Shown piece by piece: positions 13,119 through 23,030 of a stretch of DNA of 64,000 nucleotides. Within the stretch, counting starts at the first letter, position 1. Each line of letters starts with the position of its first letter. This DNA is from Melampsora larici-populina 98AG31 (Eukaryota; Basidiomycota; Pucciniomycetes; Pucciniales; Melampsoraceae), in contig NW_006768781.1 in NCBI RefSeq assembly GCF_000204055.1, positions 881,554-945,553 of the forward strand, read 5' to 3'. The notes below the pieces were generated by a model that ran no database searches, was not told where the DNA came from, and saw only the letters and a list, made by a program, of their open reading frames with translations. A program made the position numbers and the translations under genes.

Positions 13119-14853
13119 TCAAATTTGATTGTTAGTCATGTTTGAAGGTGGTGTGGCTGTCGAAGGGTCGGCGTATCTTTGAAGCGATACCATCACCTAG
13201 ATTTTTTTTGCATTAAGTTAGCCCGATGAAGCAGATTAACTGATTTATGGGAGACTTACATCGTTGAAGGAAAAGTCCAAGTAGGAGTCAAAAATGGCCG
13301 CGCCACCAATGTTGTTCATCTCGGGAGCCAAACAGCTCGTCTTGATCTTTTGAGCCATGCTTCCGAGTTCAGCCCAGTTGTACTTGATGGGAAAAAAGCA
13401 TTTTTGAGGAATATCAGTCTCAAGTTCATTTCTCAACATGACGAACTGCTACAGGGGCTCAACTTGAAGGCTATACTCGGAGAGCTCGGGGTTTTGACTT
13501 GGAAAGGTCGCGAGAATCATGTCAGTACAAGTCACGGAGCATAAACGTGAACAGACTTTACACTCACAATACGGTCACACAGGTCCCGTAAGTGACATAA
13601 ACGTAGGTACCTGTTATCCGAAGATATGCAAGGGTGTGGGAAGGAAGTCAAGAATTGATACCCAAGACGTAGCAAATGTCCGTACGTACCGGGAGCGGCA
13701 GTCAAGCTTCCAGTAGAATTGTACAGCTGAGCAGCGATTACTACATCACAATCGGCCTACGTGTGGGCAAGTCAGTAATCGTGATCAAAGAGCGATAGTA
13801 TCGATTAGGGTTACACTTACAGACAAAGGCTGTTGAAAGCTCCCTGCATTTTGAATAATCAAGTAATTATGTTGTCAGTTTTAAAAATGGTCAAAGTTTT
13901 GTAGCTCAAATGCTCTTACCAGCGTAGCAGTCCCATGAGGTAGGCTCCGCAGGTGTTAGATCAACGGTGGTGAGATTGGATGTTGGCTGGGAAAGGTTGG
14001 TGCCATTCGAGCCTGTGCTATTGTCAAAGCTAGTGGTGTTGTTAAAGCTAGTAGTGTTGTCAAAGCTAGTAGTGTTGTCAAAGCTAGTAGTGTTGTCAAA
14101 GCTAGTAGTGTTGTCAAAGCTAGTAGTGTTGTCAAAGCTAGTAGTGTTGTCAAAGCTGGTAGTGTTGTCAGAGATGGTTGCATTGTCAGAGATTGTTGGG
14201 TTGTCAAAACTGGTTGGGTTGTCAAAACTGGTATTGTTGTCAAAGCTAGTAGTGTTGTCAAAGCTAGTAGTGTTGTCAAAGCTGGTAGTGTTGTCAAAGC
14301 TGGTAGTGTTGTCAGAGATAGTTGCATTGTCAGAGATGGTTGCATTGTCAGAGATGGTTGCATTGTCAGAGATGGTTGTGTTGTCAAAGCTAGTAGTGTT
14401 TCCAGATGATGTGCTATTATCAAAGCTGGTTGCATTATTAATGCCAGTGCTATTCGCACACGTAGAGGCATTATTGTTCATACTCGAGGCATTATTGAGG
14501 CTGGGAATATTGTCAACAAGAGAAGGGTCTTGATCATTTGAAACCTGTCGCCGTTCTCGTGCGCGTGTGGTAGTTGATTGGGTGGTAACCACAGTTGTCT
14601 TTTGGTAAAACGAGACGGTGGCTCCCTTCATCACAAATGTTTGTACGAGCTTCGTGCCAGGCGGACCTTGTAAAGTTTGAGGATTGGGCTGATTGGAAAC
14701 ATCTGGACAAATGCAAAAGGGTGGTGATCATGGTGGTGAGTAGAATAATCATGGAATGCGATGGTCAGGAATGAATTGTCACTCACCTGCCGTTGTGGGG
14801 TTGATGGCACCTATGAGGAGCATTGATAGGATAATGGGAAGGGAAGAACACAT
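13119..14853 (-). CDS. Secreted, N-glycosylation-repeat protein with Cys-rich C-terminal domain (about 414 aa)
   Basis: Proposed exons: 14853-14787, 14702-13920, 13843-13821 (23 nt), 13756-13690, 13610-13573, 13448-13260, 13196-13119; the sum is in frame. Residues 1-22 are a signal peptide (MCSSLPIILSMLLIGAINPTTAG). A Ser/Thr region follows, with a basic RARERR stretch that could be a processing site. Next come about 25 tandem hexapeptides of type TTSFDN, with variants such as ATISDN and PTSFDN, most creating an N-x-T sequon. The C-terminal 140 residues have spaced Cys in WDCYAG, ADCDVV, YGTCVT, QKCFFP and TSCLAP. It is likely a wall-associated or apoplastic mucin-like protein and a candidate effector; function is unknown. 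The exon 5 to 6 junction is the least certain: other splice choices run into a TAG at 13449-13451. Confidence 0.7.
14018..14445 (-). repeat. 18-bp coding minisatellite (TTSFDN repeats)
   Basis: About two dozen tandem 18-bp units, read on the plus strand as variants of ttgtcaaagctagtagtg, lie inside exon 2 of the secreted protein gene. The unit length keeps frame, so copy number can change without breaking the gene. Two blocks of near-identical TTSFDN units are separated by ATISDN and PTSFDN variants, which suggests expansion by slippage or unequal exchange. Long open frames in other frames and on the other strand here are by-products of the 18-bp period. Confidence 0.9.
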
Positions 14854-16215
14854 CTTGACTTGTTGATTCCTGAAAAAGCTCGGTTGAAATGATGGTGTTT
14901 GAGCTGATGGACGCTGATGCTGATTGCAAATTATGATATAGAATAGAAGGAAATTATAATGAAATGACTGTGGTCTAGCTTTCAAATGCTAAAAAATGAT
15001 GGTAGGGTAAGATATATCGCAAAATATACGGACGGCTTTCGAGATTTAGATATGTGGTGCCAGGGGTTGAATATGGGGGGGAGGCAAATGCTTCGCCACT
15101 GAAAGGGTCGACTATAAGAAGGGAATGCGAGTCGCAGTCATCATCGGGATACGCTATCTCTGACAGACCCTCAACTTTCAAGACACAACTTGAGACGCGT
15201 CCAAATGTGCGGATCTCTATGAGACTACATACATACCATGATTTTCTTAATTCTCGTGATAACCTGAAACTTTACCCCTTACCGTCTCAATAGAGCTCAT
15301 CGGGCGGCGAGTGTGTTTCAACTTTGAGGGCCTGGAAGGGCTGGGTGATCCGTTTTTCAAGGGGCCAAGGCTGGCCAAGTTCTATCGTGTTTTTGGGTGT
15401 TCACTTCTCTGGCTTGTTCAGTGAAGTCTTAGTCGACATGTCTAATCGCCGCCAAGTGGAGCAAATTGGGATGATAGGGGATACGATTCTTCACCCACCT
15501 TCAGCATCTAGCCTCCAGGGCCTTGAGCTGTGAAGCGCCGAGCGTTGTATAAAGCTACTTCCGGTAGGTAATTTGACGTCTTCCCTTACCAACCAAACAT
15601 GCGTTCTCAAAATCCCACTACTTGCAAACATACAATTTTGTCATCTCCACGTACCCAGACGTGTTTTGGGTCTGACGATGACATCGCTTGTTGTGTTGCT
15701 GTGCGTTCTGACGGGTCCTTTCCCAAACAGGAGACAATCGCCTATGGTCCTCGCTACCTGATCAACTAGTCCCTCTCGGCGAGCTCTAAGAGGGAGTGGT
15801 AAAGCTGGCACAACAGTGATCAGTCGATCGATTCACAGCCCAAAAGACCATCACTGGATTTGTCAAATGCCACTCTCCTGCAAAAATTGTACGCTTAAGA
15901 GTAGGGCTGTGACCCGGGTCCGACCCTGACCGACCCGGTCTGCCCGACGACATCTCAATGGTCCACATGACCGGGCCCAGGGCCACGAGACCTAGCCTGG
16001 CAATGCTCCAAAAGGCCCTGCGGGCGTCTCGGGCGCACGACCCGACCAGGTTGGTGTTGATTTTCTTGTCACTAAGCCTATTAATAAACAATGTTTGAAA
16101 GAAAACCAGCTGACATACAACTTACCTGCCAGCTGATCATCACCCATTGCCCCTACCAAGCCTCAGGGCTCAACTTCTGGCCCTGCCCTGAGTGAGCCAA
16201 GCCAGCCCTCCTTAA
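14854..16215. other. Intergenic with a GC-rich MITE-like end
   Basis: No gene is supported. At about 15902 a GC-rich stretch starts TAGGGCTGTGACCCGGGTCC and continues as CCGACC/GGTC repeats to about 16050. This looks like one end of a GC-rich terminal-inverted-repeat element, but the matching other end was not found. Confidence 0.35.
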
Positions 16216-16499
16216 GAGCATCTGCAATTGTCGGATTAAGTGGTTGGATTAGTTAAATATTTAACTCAATACCTAGAGAATGAAACGGTAAAATATGTAC
16301 CCAGGATTAGTGTAACAATCTTTACAAAATCTTTAGACTGGGTCAAATTTAAACCAGCCTAAATATTTTCTACAACTCACCTTGTGCCCTTGCCTTCACA
16401 ATATCCACAACACTGCACCCACCCACGCACATCATATCACAACCACATCCATCACCACTTCACTCACAGTCATTCTACTCTTCCAAGCAGCTCTTCCAC

Positions 16500-17417
16500 A
16501 TGGATCAAAGAACCCAAGCTCATCAGACTAATCAAACACTTCCAAACAATGAAGCCATTCAAACACCAGCTCCAACTACCAAAAGAGGTCGCAGCCAAAA
16601 CTGGACTCTGGCTGAGGAAGAACAACTAGTGATCTCATGGATTGCCATCAGCAAGAATGCTATGTTTGCAAATAATCAAACTGGAGCAGAGTTTTATCAT
16701 AAGGTGGCCAAGCACTACAACAATGTGTGCAAGTTTTCAACTCAATCATCCAATCAAAAACAAAACCAGTAGGTTTTCTTTCAAACATGTCATTTTCCAT
16801 TCCAGCTGAGACAACCTCATTCAACAGTTGGAAACCTATCAATACGGCAACTTTGAAATTTTCCGACATCTATGGGGCTCTTGAATGCAACCAACCAAGC
16901 GGAACCACACCGGCTGACTACATGAACATCACCAAGAGGAAGTATTTCAGTCAAGTTGAACATCCCTTCCATAACAAGGTTGCCTGGCAAGTCTTTGGTT
17001 ATGCTCGCAAATCCGGTCAAACAAATCACGGCTACTCCTAGCGTGTCCACTTCAGGTATCAGCTCACCTCTTAGTCTGCAATCAACACCACCTCCTGAAT
17101 CAACTGAAACTATTGAGTTTCCTCCTGCCACTGGCCAAAAAAGAGCAAAACATCAACAAGACAAGTTTGAAATCAAAATTGAACCTACCAGAGATCTCAA
17201 ACATGTGACCAACATTCAGGGACGCAAGGCTATTGTCAAAAGCTATCTGCTTGCTGGTCATGCTCTCAAACTTGAAGAAGAGACTAAGGCAAGCAAGATC
17301 TACCATGATGACATGAAGAGATTGACCACTTCAGTTGATGTGTGTCTGGATGAAGAATCAAAGGAAGTTTTGAAACTCATGAAGGCCAAGTTATTGAAGA
17401 AGTATAGGGATGGTTAA
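16500..17417 (+). pseudogene. Harbinger-associated Myb/SANT-like protein, degenerate
   Basis: It starts at ATG 16500 (MDQRTQAHQTNQ). Residues about 35-80 (NWTLAEEEQLVISWIAISKN...FYHKVAKHYN) form the trihelix/Myb-like DNA-binding module of the second protein of PIF/Harbinger elements, which helps the transposase enter the nucleus and bind the ends. The C-terminal part (16.96-17.42 kb) has the coiled, Lys/Glu-rich region related to the NAM-associated C-terminal domain (RKAIVKSYLLAGHALKLEEE, then EVLKLMKAKLLKKYRDG). The frame changes near 16770 and near 17030. The first change could be an intron; the second has no good splice pair and looks like a frameshift. Confidence 0.65.
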
Positions 17418-17456
17418 GGAGCTCTGGATGGTAATTAGACATGCTGCTTTGGTTGG

Positions 17457-17632
17457 TTTCATTTGCTTATTCGTCATAGAATCTATATCAGTTTCATCAT
17501 ATTGATTTCAATAGCCTTAGCATAAGACTGTTGGATATAGTTGATTTCATTTGCTTATTCGTCATAGAATCTATATCAGTTTCATCATATTGATTTCAAT
17601 AGCCTTAGCATAAGACTGTTGGATATAGTTGA
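17457..17632. repeat. Perfect 88-bp tandem duplication
   Basis: Copy 1 is 17457-17544 and copy 2 is 17545-17632. They look identical base for base, in the 3' flank of the Myb-like ORF inside the Harbinger element. The identity implies a recent duplication. No function is seen. Confidence 0.9.
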
Positions 17633-17888
17633 TTTCAGTAGCTTATGCAGTATATAATCAATGTCAATTTCATTGTATTGATCATAATGGCTTATATACA
17701 ATATAAGGATGTTCAATATGAAATGAAATATGAGTTCTGAAGCTCTTTTTGTTGGAGATCACCTAATTTGCACCTGTTCCTCTTTTCATCTACATTGAGA
17801 TCTCAAGATCTTCCATTAATTGTAAGGGTTGATCACGGCTTTGTAGCTCAGCCATTGTTTTGTAATATTGACCAAGAGTGTAAGAAAT

Positions 17889-18526
17889 TCAAGGATCAAG
17901 CCGGTTTTGATGAGTTTCAACATCATGTTTGGAACGATAATCAATGATGATTTGATCTTTCTCACCATGTTCTTCAACAACCATATTGTGTAAAATGATA
18001 CAACACAAAATCACATTTTTCATATCCATCAATTTCCAAAGACGGCATGGATGTTGAAGTATGTGCCAGCGTGCTTGTAGAAGCCCCAAAATTACGTTCT
18101 ATATCCTTTCAAACTGATTCCTGACACTTTGAAAAGTAGCTCCTGGATTTGTCACAAGGGAGATATATAGATCCAATCAGGACGGGCCAGGAGGGGTAGA
18201 TACCATTGGCATCATTTCTGTTCACCTTAAAATGGATTTGATCTTCAGAGCCTATAAGATTCAAAGAAGAAAGTGTCAGATAACAAAGTATCAGAGGTAT
18301 CAATTAATCTGAAGTGTGTTACCATTCATAAAATAATCAAAAAGTGGACTATTTTGTAAGACATTGATGTTATTGAGAGCACCCGGTGTCCCAAAAAAGT
18401 GTGCCATATATGTAGGCTCTTGGAAGCAACTGCCTCCAGTACAACCAATGTGTCCCTTTCTTTACCCTCAAACTCACCAGCCCTCCCCTGAGCACAATTT
18501 TTCCAAAGCCAGTGCATACCATCAAT
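17889..18526 (-). pseudogene. Harbinger DDE transposase, C-terminal part (interrupted)
   Basis: Read on the minus strand from the insertion point, it gives DGMHWLWKNCAQGRAGEFEG, the block around the first catalytic Asp. After a likely intron it gives DANGIYPSWPVLIGSIYLP, then KDIERNFG (third acidic residue, Glu) and LLQARWHILQHPCRLW...ILHNMVVEE, all hallmarks of PF04827/DDE_Tnp_4-type PIF/Harbinger transposases. The usual ADGIYP reads ANGIYP, so the second catalytic Asp seems replaced by Asn. A TGA after KCQESV and a frameshift before LLQARW break the frame. The N-terminal part is at 23031-23651, beyond a 4.5-kb insertion. Confidence 0.8.
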
Positions 18527-18567
18527 CACAGGGGCCAAAATTGATGCTCACATACATGTGAGCGTTG
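18527..18567 (+). repeat. Left terminal inverted repeat of the cargo element
   Basis: 41 bp, beginning CACAGGGGC and ending TGTGAGCGTTG. It contains a perfect 7-bp palindrome arm pair (GCTCACA/TGTGAGC) around TACA. It differs from the right copy at four positions. A second perfect 12-bp hairpin (AGAATGCTCATC/GATGAGCATTCT) lies inside at 18686-18718. Confidence 0.9.
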
Positions 18568-19149
18568 TAGACTTTCCTGAAGTCTCCAAAAAAGATTCAT
18601 TTTTTTCCAGATTCATTCAATTCACAATTTTGGTAGTGTTCATGCAATCAGGCTGTTTTGCTCAGATTTGGCTTGGCGTTGCTGGAGAATGCTCATCTTC
18701 ATCTTGGATGAGCATTCTTTGGGCCCAGTCTCTGAGATGAGTATTCAGGATCCATTCATGAGGCATACTTAGAACAGCTCAGAACCTCTACAAGATGGAA
18801 ACAAACTCATCTTGTTTTCACCACCCTCCCCAATACGTGTCAGCACCACCACAAATTTACCCCGCTTTTGTTGAAATTTGGTTTGCAGGGTACCCAAGAA
18901 TCACGGCCAGAACCTGGCTCAAATTCCGCAGGTTTCTGAGCAGAGACCGGTTTCTTGACGGGTTGAGTTTGATATGTACTCCAAGCACAATTGGCCAACC
19001 CATCTGTGAGCAGTTTGCCAATAGCATCAATATCAGCAGACAAAAACCGCAATTACGACACAACTTATTAGGATTACGACCAACTGAATTGCTGTGGTTG
19101 ATGAATTAGCGGTTACAGACCCTACAGAAGATAACACAAGAAGAGATTG

Positions 19150-19452
19150 TCAAAAATTGAAAGAATAAGAAGAAGCAATCTCAGTTCAACATCAACAACA
19201 ACATCATTATTATTTCCAATCTAAATCATTATCAACAAATCATCAATCAAAATACTTACCACACAAATATCCATCACCCTCAATTACAATTCATCATAGT
19301 GATTGTTCTTCAATTGATTCATTTCATTTAATTGTTATCATTCCAATCGTCAACTTCATTCTCAATCTGATTCATTTTCATTTTATTCAACTTCACTTTG
19401 TTTATCTTCAAAAAAACATTCTACTTCTCATGATCATTATCAATTGAAATAA
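19150..19452 (+). pseudogene. Captured C-terminal fragment of a Ser/His/Gln-rich protein
   Basis: An open stretch reads QHQQQHHYYFQSK, then HHSDCSSIDSFH. It continues after a frame change as NRQLHSQSDSFSFYSTSL to a TAA at 19450-19452. Composition and codon use look like host coding sequence, but the frame is broken near 19335 and no start is visible. It sits just upstream of the RRP36 copy in the same orientation, so the two may have been captured together as neighbours. The parent gene is unknown. Confidence 0.4.
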
Positions 19453-19566
19453 TGTATGGCTATTTTTGTTTGACTTGTTCATTTAAAGCAATCAGGTCAT
19501 CTAGGTATGTTCTTCACTTGTCTCTCGTTCTTCATGAACCTTCCACTGAAATCAAAATTTCCAATT

Positions 19567-20397
19567 CCCAAAAATCTCTTTAGCTCATTTATCGATTGGT
19601 GCTCCTCTCAAATCCCAAAAACAAGCAAAAAATTCAAGAAAACCTGAACCAAAACCAACAAAGCCATATCCAAAACCAACAAAAAACGTTGAACAATCTA
19701 GTGAATCTGAATCTGAATCCGAGCCCGAACTTGAACTTGAACCTGAATCGAACCCATCATCATCATATCCTAGAGTACAACAACAAACCAATAAACATGC
19801 ACCCATGGTAATGTCAAGTAAAAGATCAGTCACTAGAAAAACAACCGTAGTCACGATCCCAAAAGTAGAAATACTAGATCCAAGATTATCAGGATCAATC
19901 GATCCAACATTACATTTAAGATCATATGGATTTTTAAAAACTGAAAGAAAATTGGAATTAGAAACCTTGAAAAACCTATCAAAAAATGAAATCTAGATCT
20001 GGTTCAATCTCTGAAATCGGATTACAACAAATGGAAAAATCTTTGAGAAGAGCTCAGAATCTTGGGCTTCGAAAAGATAAAATCAAAAGAGAGAGAGAAG
20101 CATTAAAGAAATGGCAGTCAGAAGTAAAACTTAAACAAAAAGAAGGAAGGAATCCACTTTATTTACAGAAGAGTAAATTTTTCACTTTATAGGTACTTGT
20201 TTTAATTTTTTGAGCTTTTTACTAAACTCTTGGTTTTCTTTTTTGGTGGGGTGTTTTTGGTAGAGGAACAATAGGAAGTTATCTTGGCTGATCAATTTTA
20301 TCACTTATCTCAAGATAAACAAAAGTTACAAAAAGCTGTTGAACATAAAAGAAAGAAAGTCGCTGGTAAAGAGAAGAAATCAATGCCGGCTAAATGA
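19567..20397 (+). pseudogene. RRP36: RRP36-like rRNA-processing protein, frameshifted copy inside transposon
   Basis: The order of motifs matches RRP36. An N-terminal SLAHLSIGAPLKSQKQ is followed by an acidic ESESESEPELELEPE run, then KHAPMVMSSKRSVTRKTTVV, EILDPRL and YGFLKTERKLELE. Next comes a basic coiled coil (QQMEKSLRRAQNLGLRKDKI...ALKKWQ), and after a likely intron (about 20193-20261) the tail HKRKKVAGKEKKSMPAK with stop at 20395-20397. RRP36 acts in early cleavages of the 35S pre-rRNA in the nucleolus. Here the frame breaks at about 19980: the first frame meets TAG after SKNEI while the coiled coil continues in the next frame. No good ATG precedes the first exon. I read this as a transduplicated pseudogene; the working gene is expected elsewhere. 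Confidence 0.75.
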
Positions 20398-20920
20398 GCT
20401 TGGTCTTGAATGGAAAATCATGTTTAATTGACAGAAGTCATTTCTTGGAATGGTTTCAATCCTTTTCATTGCTACTCTCTTGATGGTTTAAAATCTGTCG
20501 GATGACTCATTGTGTTCCACTCAACCTCACAACTCACCCGTAATATGATCATTCCACACTATTCTTGAACTTTTATCCTCTCTATCTTTCACTTCTAGGG
20601 TCTATGATTTCTTTGTTTTTTCACATAGACTCGTACAAGTGCTATTGATTGTGCAAGATCTGTGGACTCCTTCAAGACATCAATGTATTACATCATTATG
20701 TGCAGTGAAATTGCATTCTCTTTTGATATCTTTGAAGATGCGTGCATCATAGAATAAACAAGATCCGATCCAGTTTTACACAATCAAATTCTACATGGAA
20801 TCATCAAATTGACACTGCCCAATTACTTTTACTCTGAAGCATGCTAAACTATTGTTTGAATTTCTTGATTTATACGTATTTCACATACCAAACCATGCAT
20901 TGAAAGCTTTCTAACTTCAA
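20398..20920. other. Spacer between captured gene pieces
   Basis: AT-rich sequence without a supported exon. It probably corresponds to the original 3' intergenic DNA between the captured RRP36 copy and the convergent captured gene. Confidence 0.35.
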
Positions 20921-20935
20921 TGATTTTTTTATCGT

Positions 20936-22600
20936 AGAATCCCATTCCAAAAAGAACCAATTAAATAAGCTAATGAAGTGATTGTTTTTTGATCAGTTGG
21001 TAAACCAGTTGATGGATCTACCACATTTCTTGCCAAATATCAATTATGTCTTATTAATCTTGCCTATCATATCATTCATTGATTCATCAATTCATTAATT
21101 TGATAAAACAAAACAAAACCATCATTAAAAACACTCTTATGAGTCAATTTAAATTTATCTTACTTGATCAAAATTACAACGATGTTCATGCATAATCTTT
21201 CCGACTTCTTCCAAGTCTAATTGTCGATGATCTTCATCTGAAAGGTTATCAGATAAATCAAAAATTGCAGAAGAGTAACCAGATGAATGAGCCACATCAA
21301 ATGTAGGTATTCTAGACAATGATCAAAACAATAAGCAAGTAATATGATACTAGTACTATGAGATGAAGGATTGTATGATTTGATTTGAATTTCAAACCAT
21401 TAAGACCTACGGTGCATGGGATGGGAAGTGTTGTTAAAGACTTGGTGGTAGTAAGTTGATTAGGTGATGTTGTTGATAAGTGATCAATACACCAGTTCAA
21501 AGTAATAACTTGGATTTTGAATTCATGACTTTTCTAATTCACCAAAGGTGAGTAAATCGAAAAAATCCATTGGAGGTATATGAATCGGTTTCCTCAAAAC
21601 TCTTGGTAGTCCTTATGTCTGACCAAAGTAAATGCGGTGTATTAGTAAGAATGAGGTTTTGAGTCACTTGAACGATTAGCGTTCAACCAATTGGTTTTCT
21701 TCAATAGGAAGACGTTTGGCCAGGAAAGTTTTGATGCGTAGAGGAAGTTTCCTTCAAGGTTCTTTTGTAGTCACTAAAGCTAATGAACCAGCTTAACCTC
21801 CAACCATCATTATTCAATTCAATTCAACAATGGATTCCCAAAATTAGTGTCAAAGAAAACATTCAAGAATGAACCTTGAGACACTTACATCTTGAATGGC
21901 TCTTTCAATTAAATTGAAGATGATTCCTCTCCACCACGTCATTTGAGTCTCATCATTAGACTGCCCATTATGAGAATGAACTTCTGTACTATCTTTCATA
22001 GCTCTTAAGATGCCTATAATTTGATCTACTGATAATTCAAGACCATACATCTTTTTATAAAACACATCTACTTCTGCTTCTGTATGTGAATTGAATGAAG
22101 ATAATTGAATTCTGGTTCATCTACCCTTGAGGCTGGTGGAGGAGGTAAACCGGGTGGAACAGGAGGTGGAGGTGGAGGTGGAGGTGGGGTAAGAGAGAGA
22201 AGTCCCGGTAGAGGCAGTAGCAAGAGTAATGGTTTGAATGGCGATAATGAAGACATTGTTTGAAGATTGAATTCTTAAAGCTGAGATTGAAGCGTGAATA
22301 AGATGTTGAACGGACAACAAGTCTGTATCACCTGGATTTTGACGGACAACCTATGTATTTGGAAAAAAAGAGGAATAGTAAGTAAAAGAGATCTAAAAGG
22401 ATTCAAAGTAATACTTGAAACTTAACAGCTTGGATTTCCTGTTGAGCATAAGCAAAGTTTTCTTCAGTGAGAGCACGGATTTTGAATGCGACTTGAGTCC
22501 TATGGATTGTCTTGTAAGGATGATCCCGGCTAGACTTTTAGTATTGAGCAGGTTTGTTTGAAAGTATGAGAAAGGAGTGCGTGAAACTTGAGAGGATATC
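20936..22600 (-). pseudogene. Captured multi-exon gene of unknown family, partly degraded
   Basis: Minus-strand exon-like pieces, high to low: about 22520-22430 (RTQVAFKIRALTEENFAYAQ...), about 22352-22250 (VVRQNPGDTDLLSVQHLIHA...), a Pro-rich stretch near 22200-22140, about 22110-21890 (SHTEAEVDVFYKKMYGLELS, then MTWWRGIIFNLIERAIQD), about 21310-21170 (DVAHSSGYSSAIFDLSDNLS, then MHEHRCNFDQ) and about 21020-20936 (DPSTGLPTDQKTITSLAYLI). Several junctions fit GT-AG, but frames clash around the Pro-rich part and no start ATG was fixed. I do not recognise the family. Being convergent with RRP36 inside the same TIR element, it was probably picked up in one capture event. Confidence 0.45.
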
Positions 22601-22989
22601 ACGGGTTTGTAAGGTCTGCAAAAGGGACGTGAAAGTGATTACTGTCAGCTGACAGTCAGCACTGTCCGGGAGGTCCCAGTTGCCCTTGTTCCCGAAACAG
22701 TTTGGGTTGGTGTTGTAAAACCCAACACAGGGATAGCTTGACAAAACCCCAGCCAGCCACAGGTGTCCCCCGTATCAGCAGGTGTCAAGGGATGCCGCTG
22801 AGGATGAGCTGAGGGGCTTAGATGAAGTGAGAAGATGGGCCAGCCCTCCCTCAGGCTTCTTTGCTAAGGAATGTTGCCTGAGGGAGGCCTGACTCATCTC
22901 CTCAGTTTCTGTTGATCACATAATGAGCTGACAAGCAGAAAGAAAAGGGAAACAAATGGGAAACAAATGGGAACAAAACAGGAAAATTT

Positions 22990-23030
22990 CAACGCTCACA
23001 TAGTTGTGAGCATCAATTTTTGCCCCTGTG
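22990..23030 (-). repeat. Right terminal inverted repeat of the cargo element
   Basis: The inverted partner of 18527-18567; its palindrome spacer is TAGT. A perfect 12-bp hairpin (CCTCCCTCAGGC/GCCTGAGGGAGG) lies inward at 22845-22887, mirroring the subterminal hairpin of the left side in position but not in sequence. Confidence 0.9.

Larger units (their letters stand above)
18527..23030. mobile_element. 4.5-kb TIR element carrying host gene fragments (CACTA-like ends)
   Basis: The two ends are inverted copies: left CACAGGGGCCAAAATTGATG and right (complement) CACAGGGGCAAAAATTGATG, continuing to 41 bp with 37 matches. Each holds a GCTCACA-(4 nt)-TGTGAGC palindrome. AAT flanks both sides (18524-18526 and 23031-23033), a 3-bp target duplication. 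Taking the element out joins GSI to DGMHW of the Harbinger transposase in frame. The CAC terminus and 3-bp duplication resemble CACTA elements, but no transposase was found, so the superfamily is inference. Cargo: a Ser/His/Gln-rich C-terminal fragment, an RRP36 copy and part of an unidentified minus-strand gene, all degraded. It resembles a Pack-type, gene-capturing non-autonomous transposon. Confidence 0.85.

Noticed and set aside
13956..14533. Long open frames on both strands across the 18-bp repeats
   Set aside because: An 18-bp period keeps several frames free of stops. Only the minus-strand TTSFDN frame has a signal peptide and splices to flanking exons.
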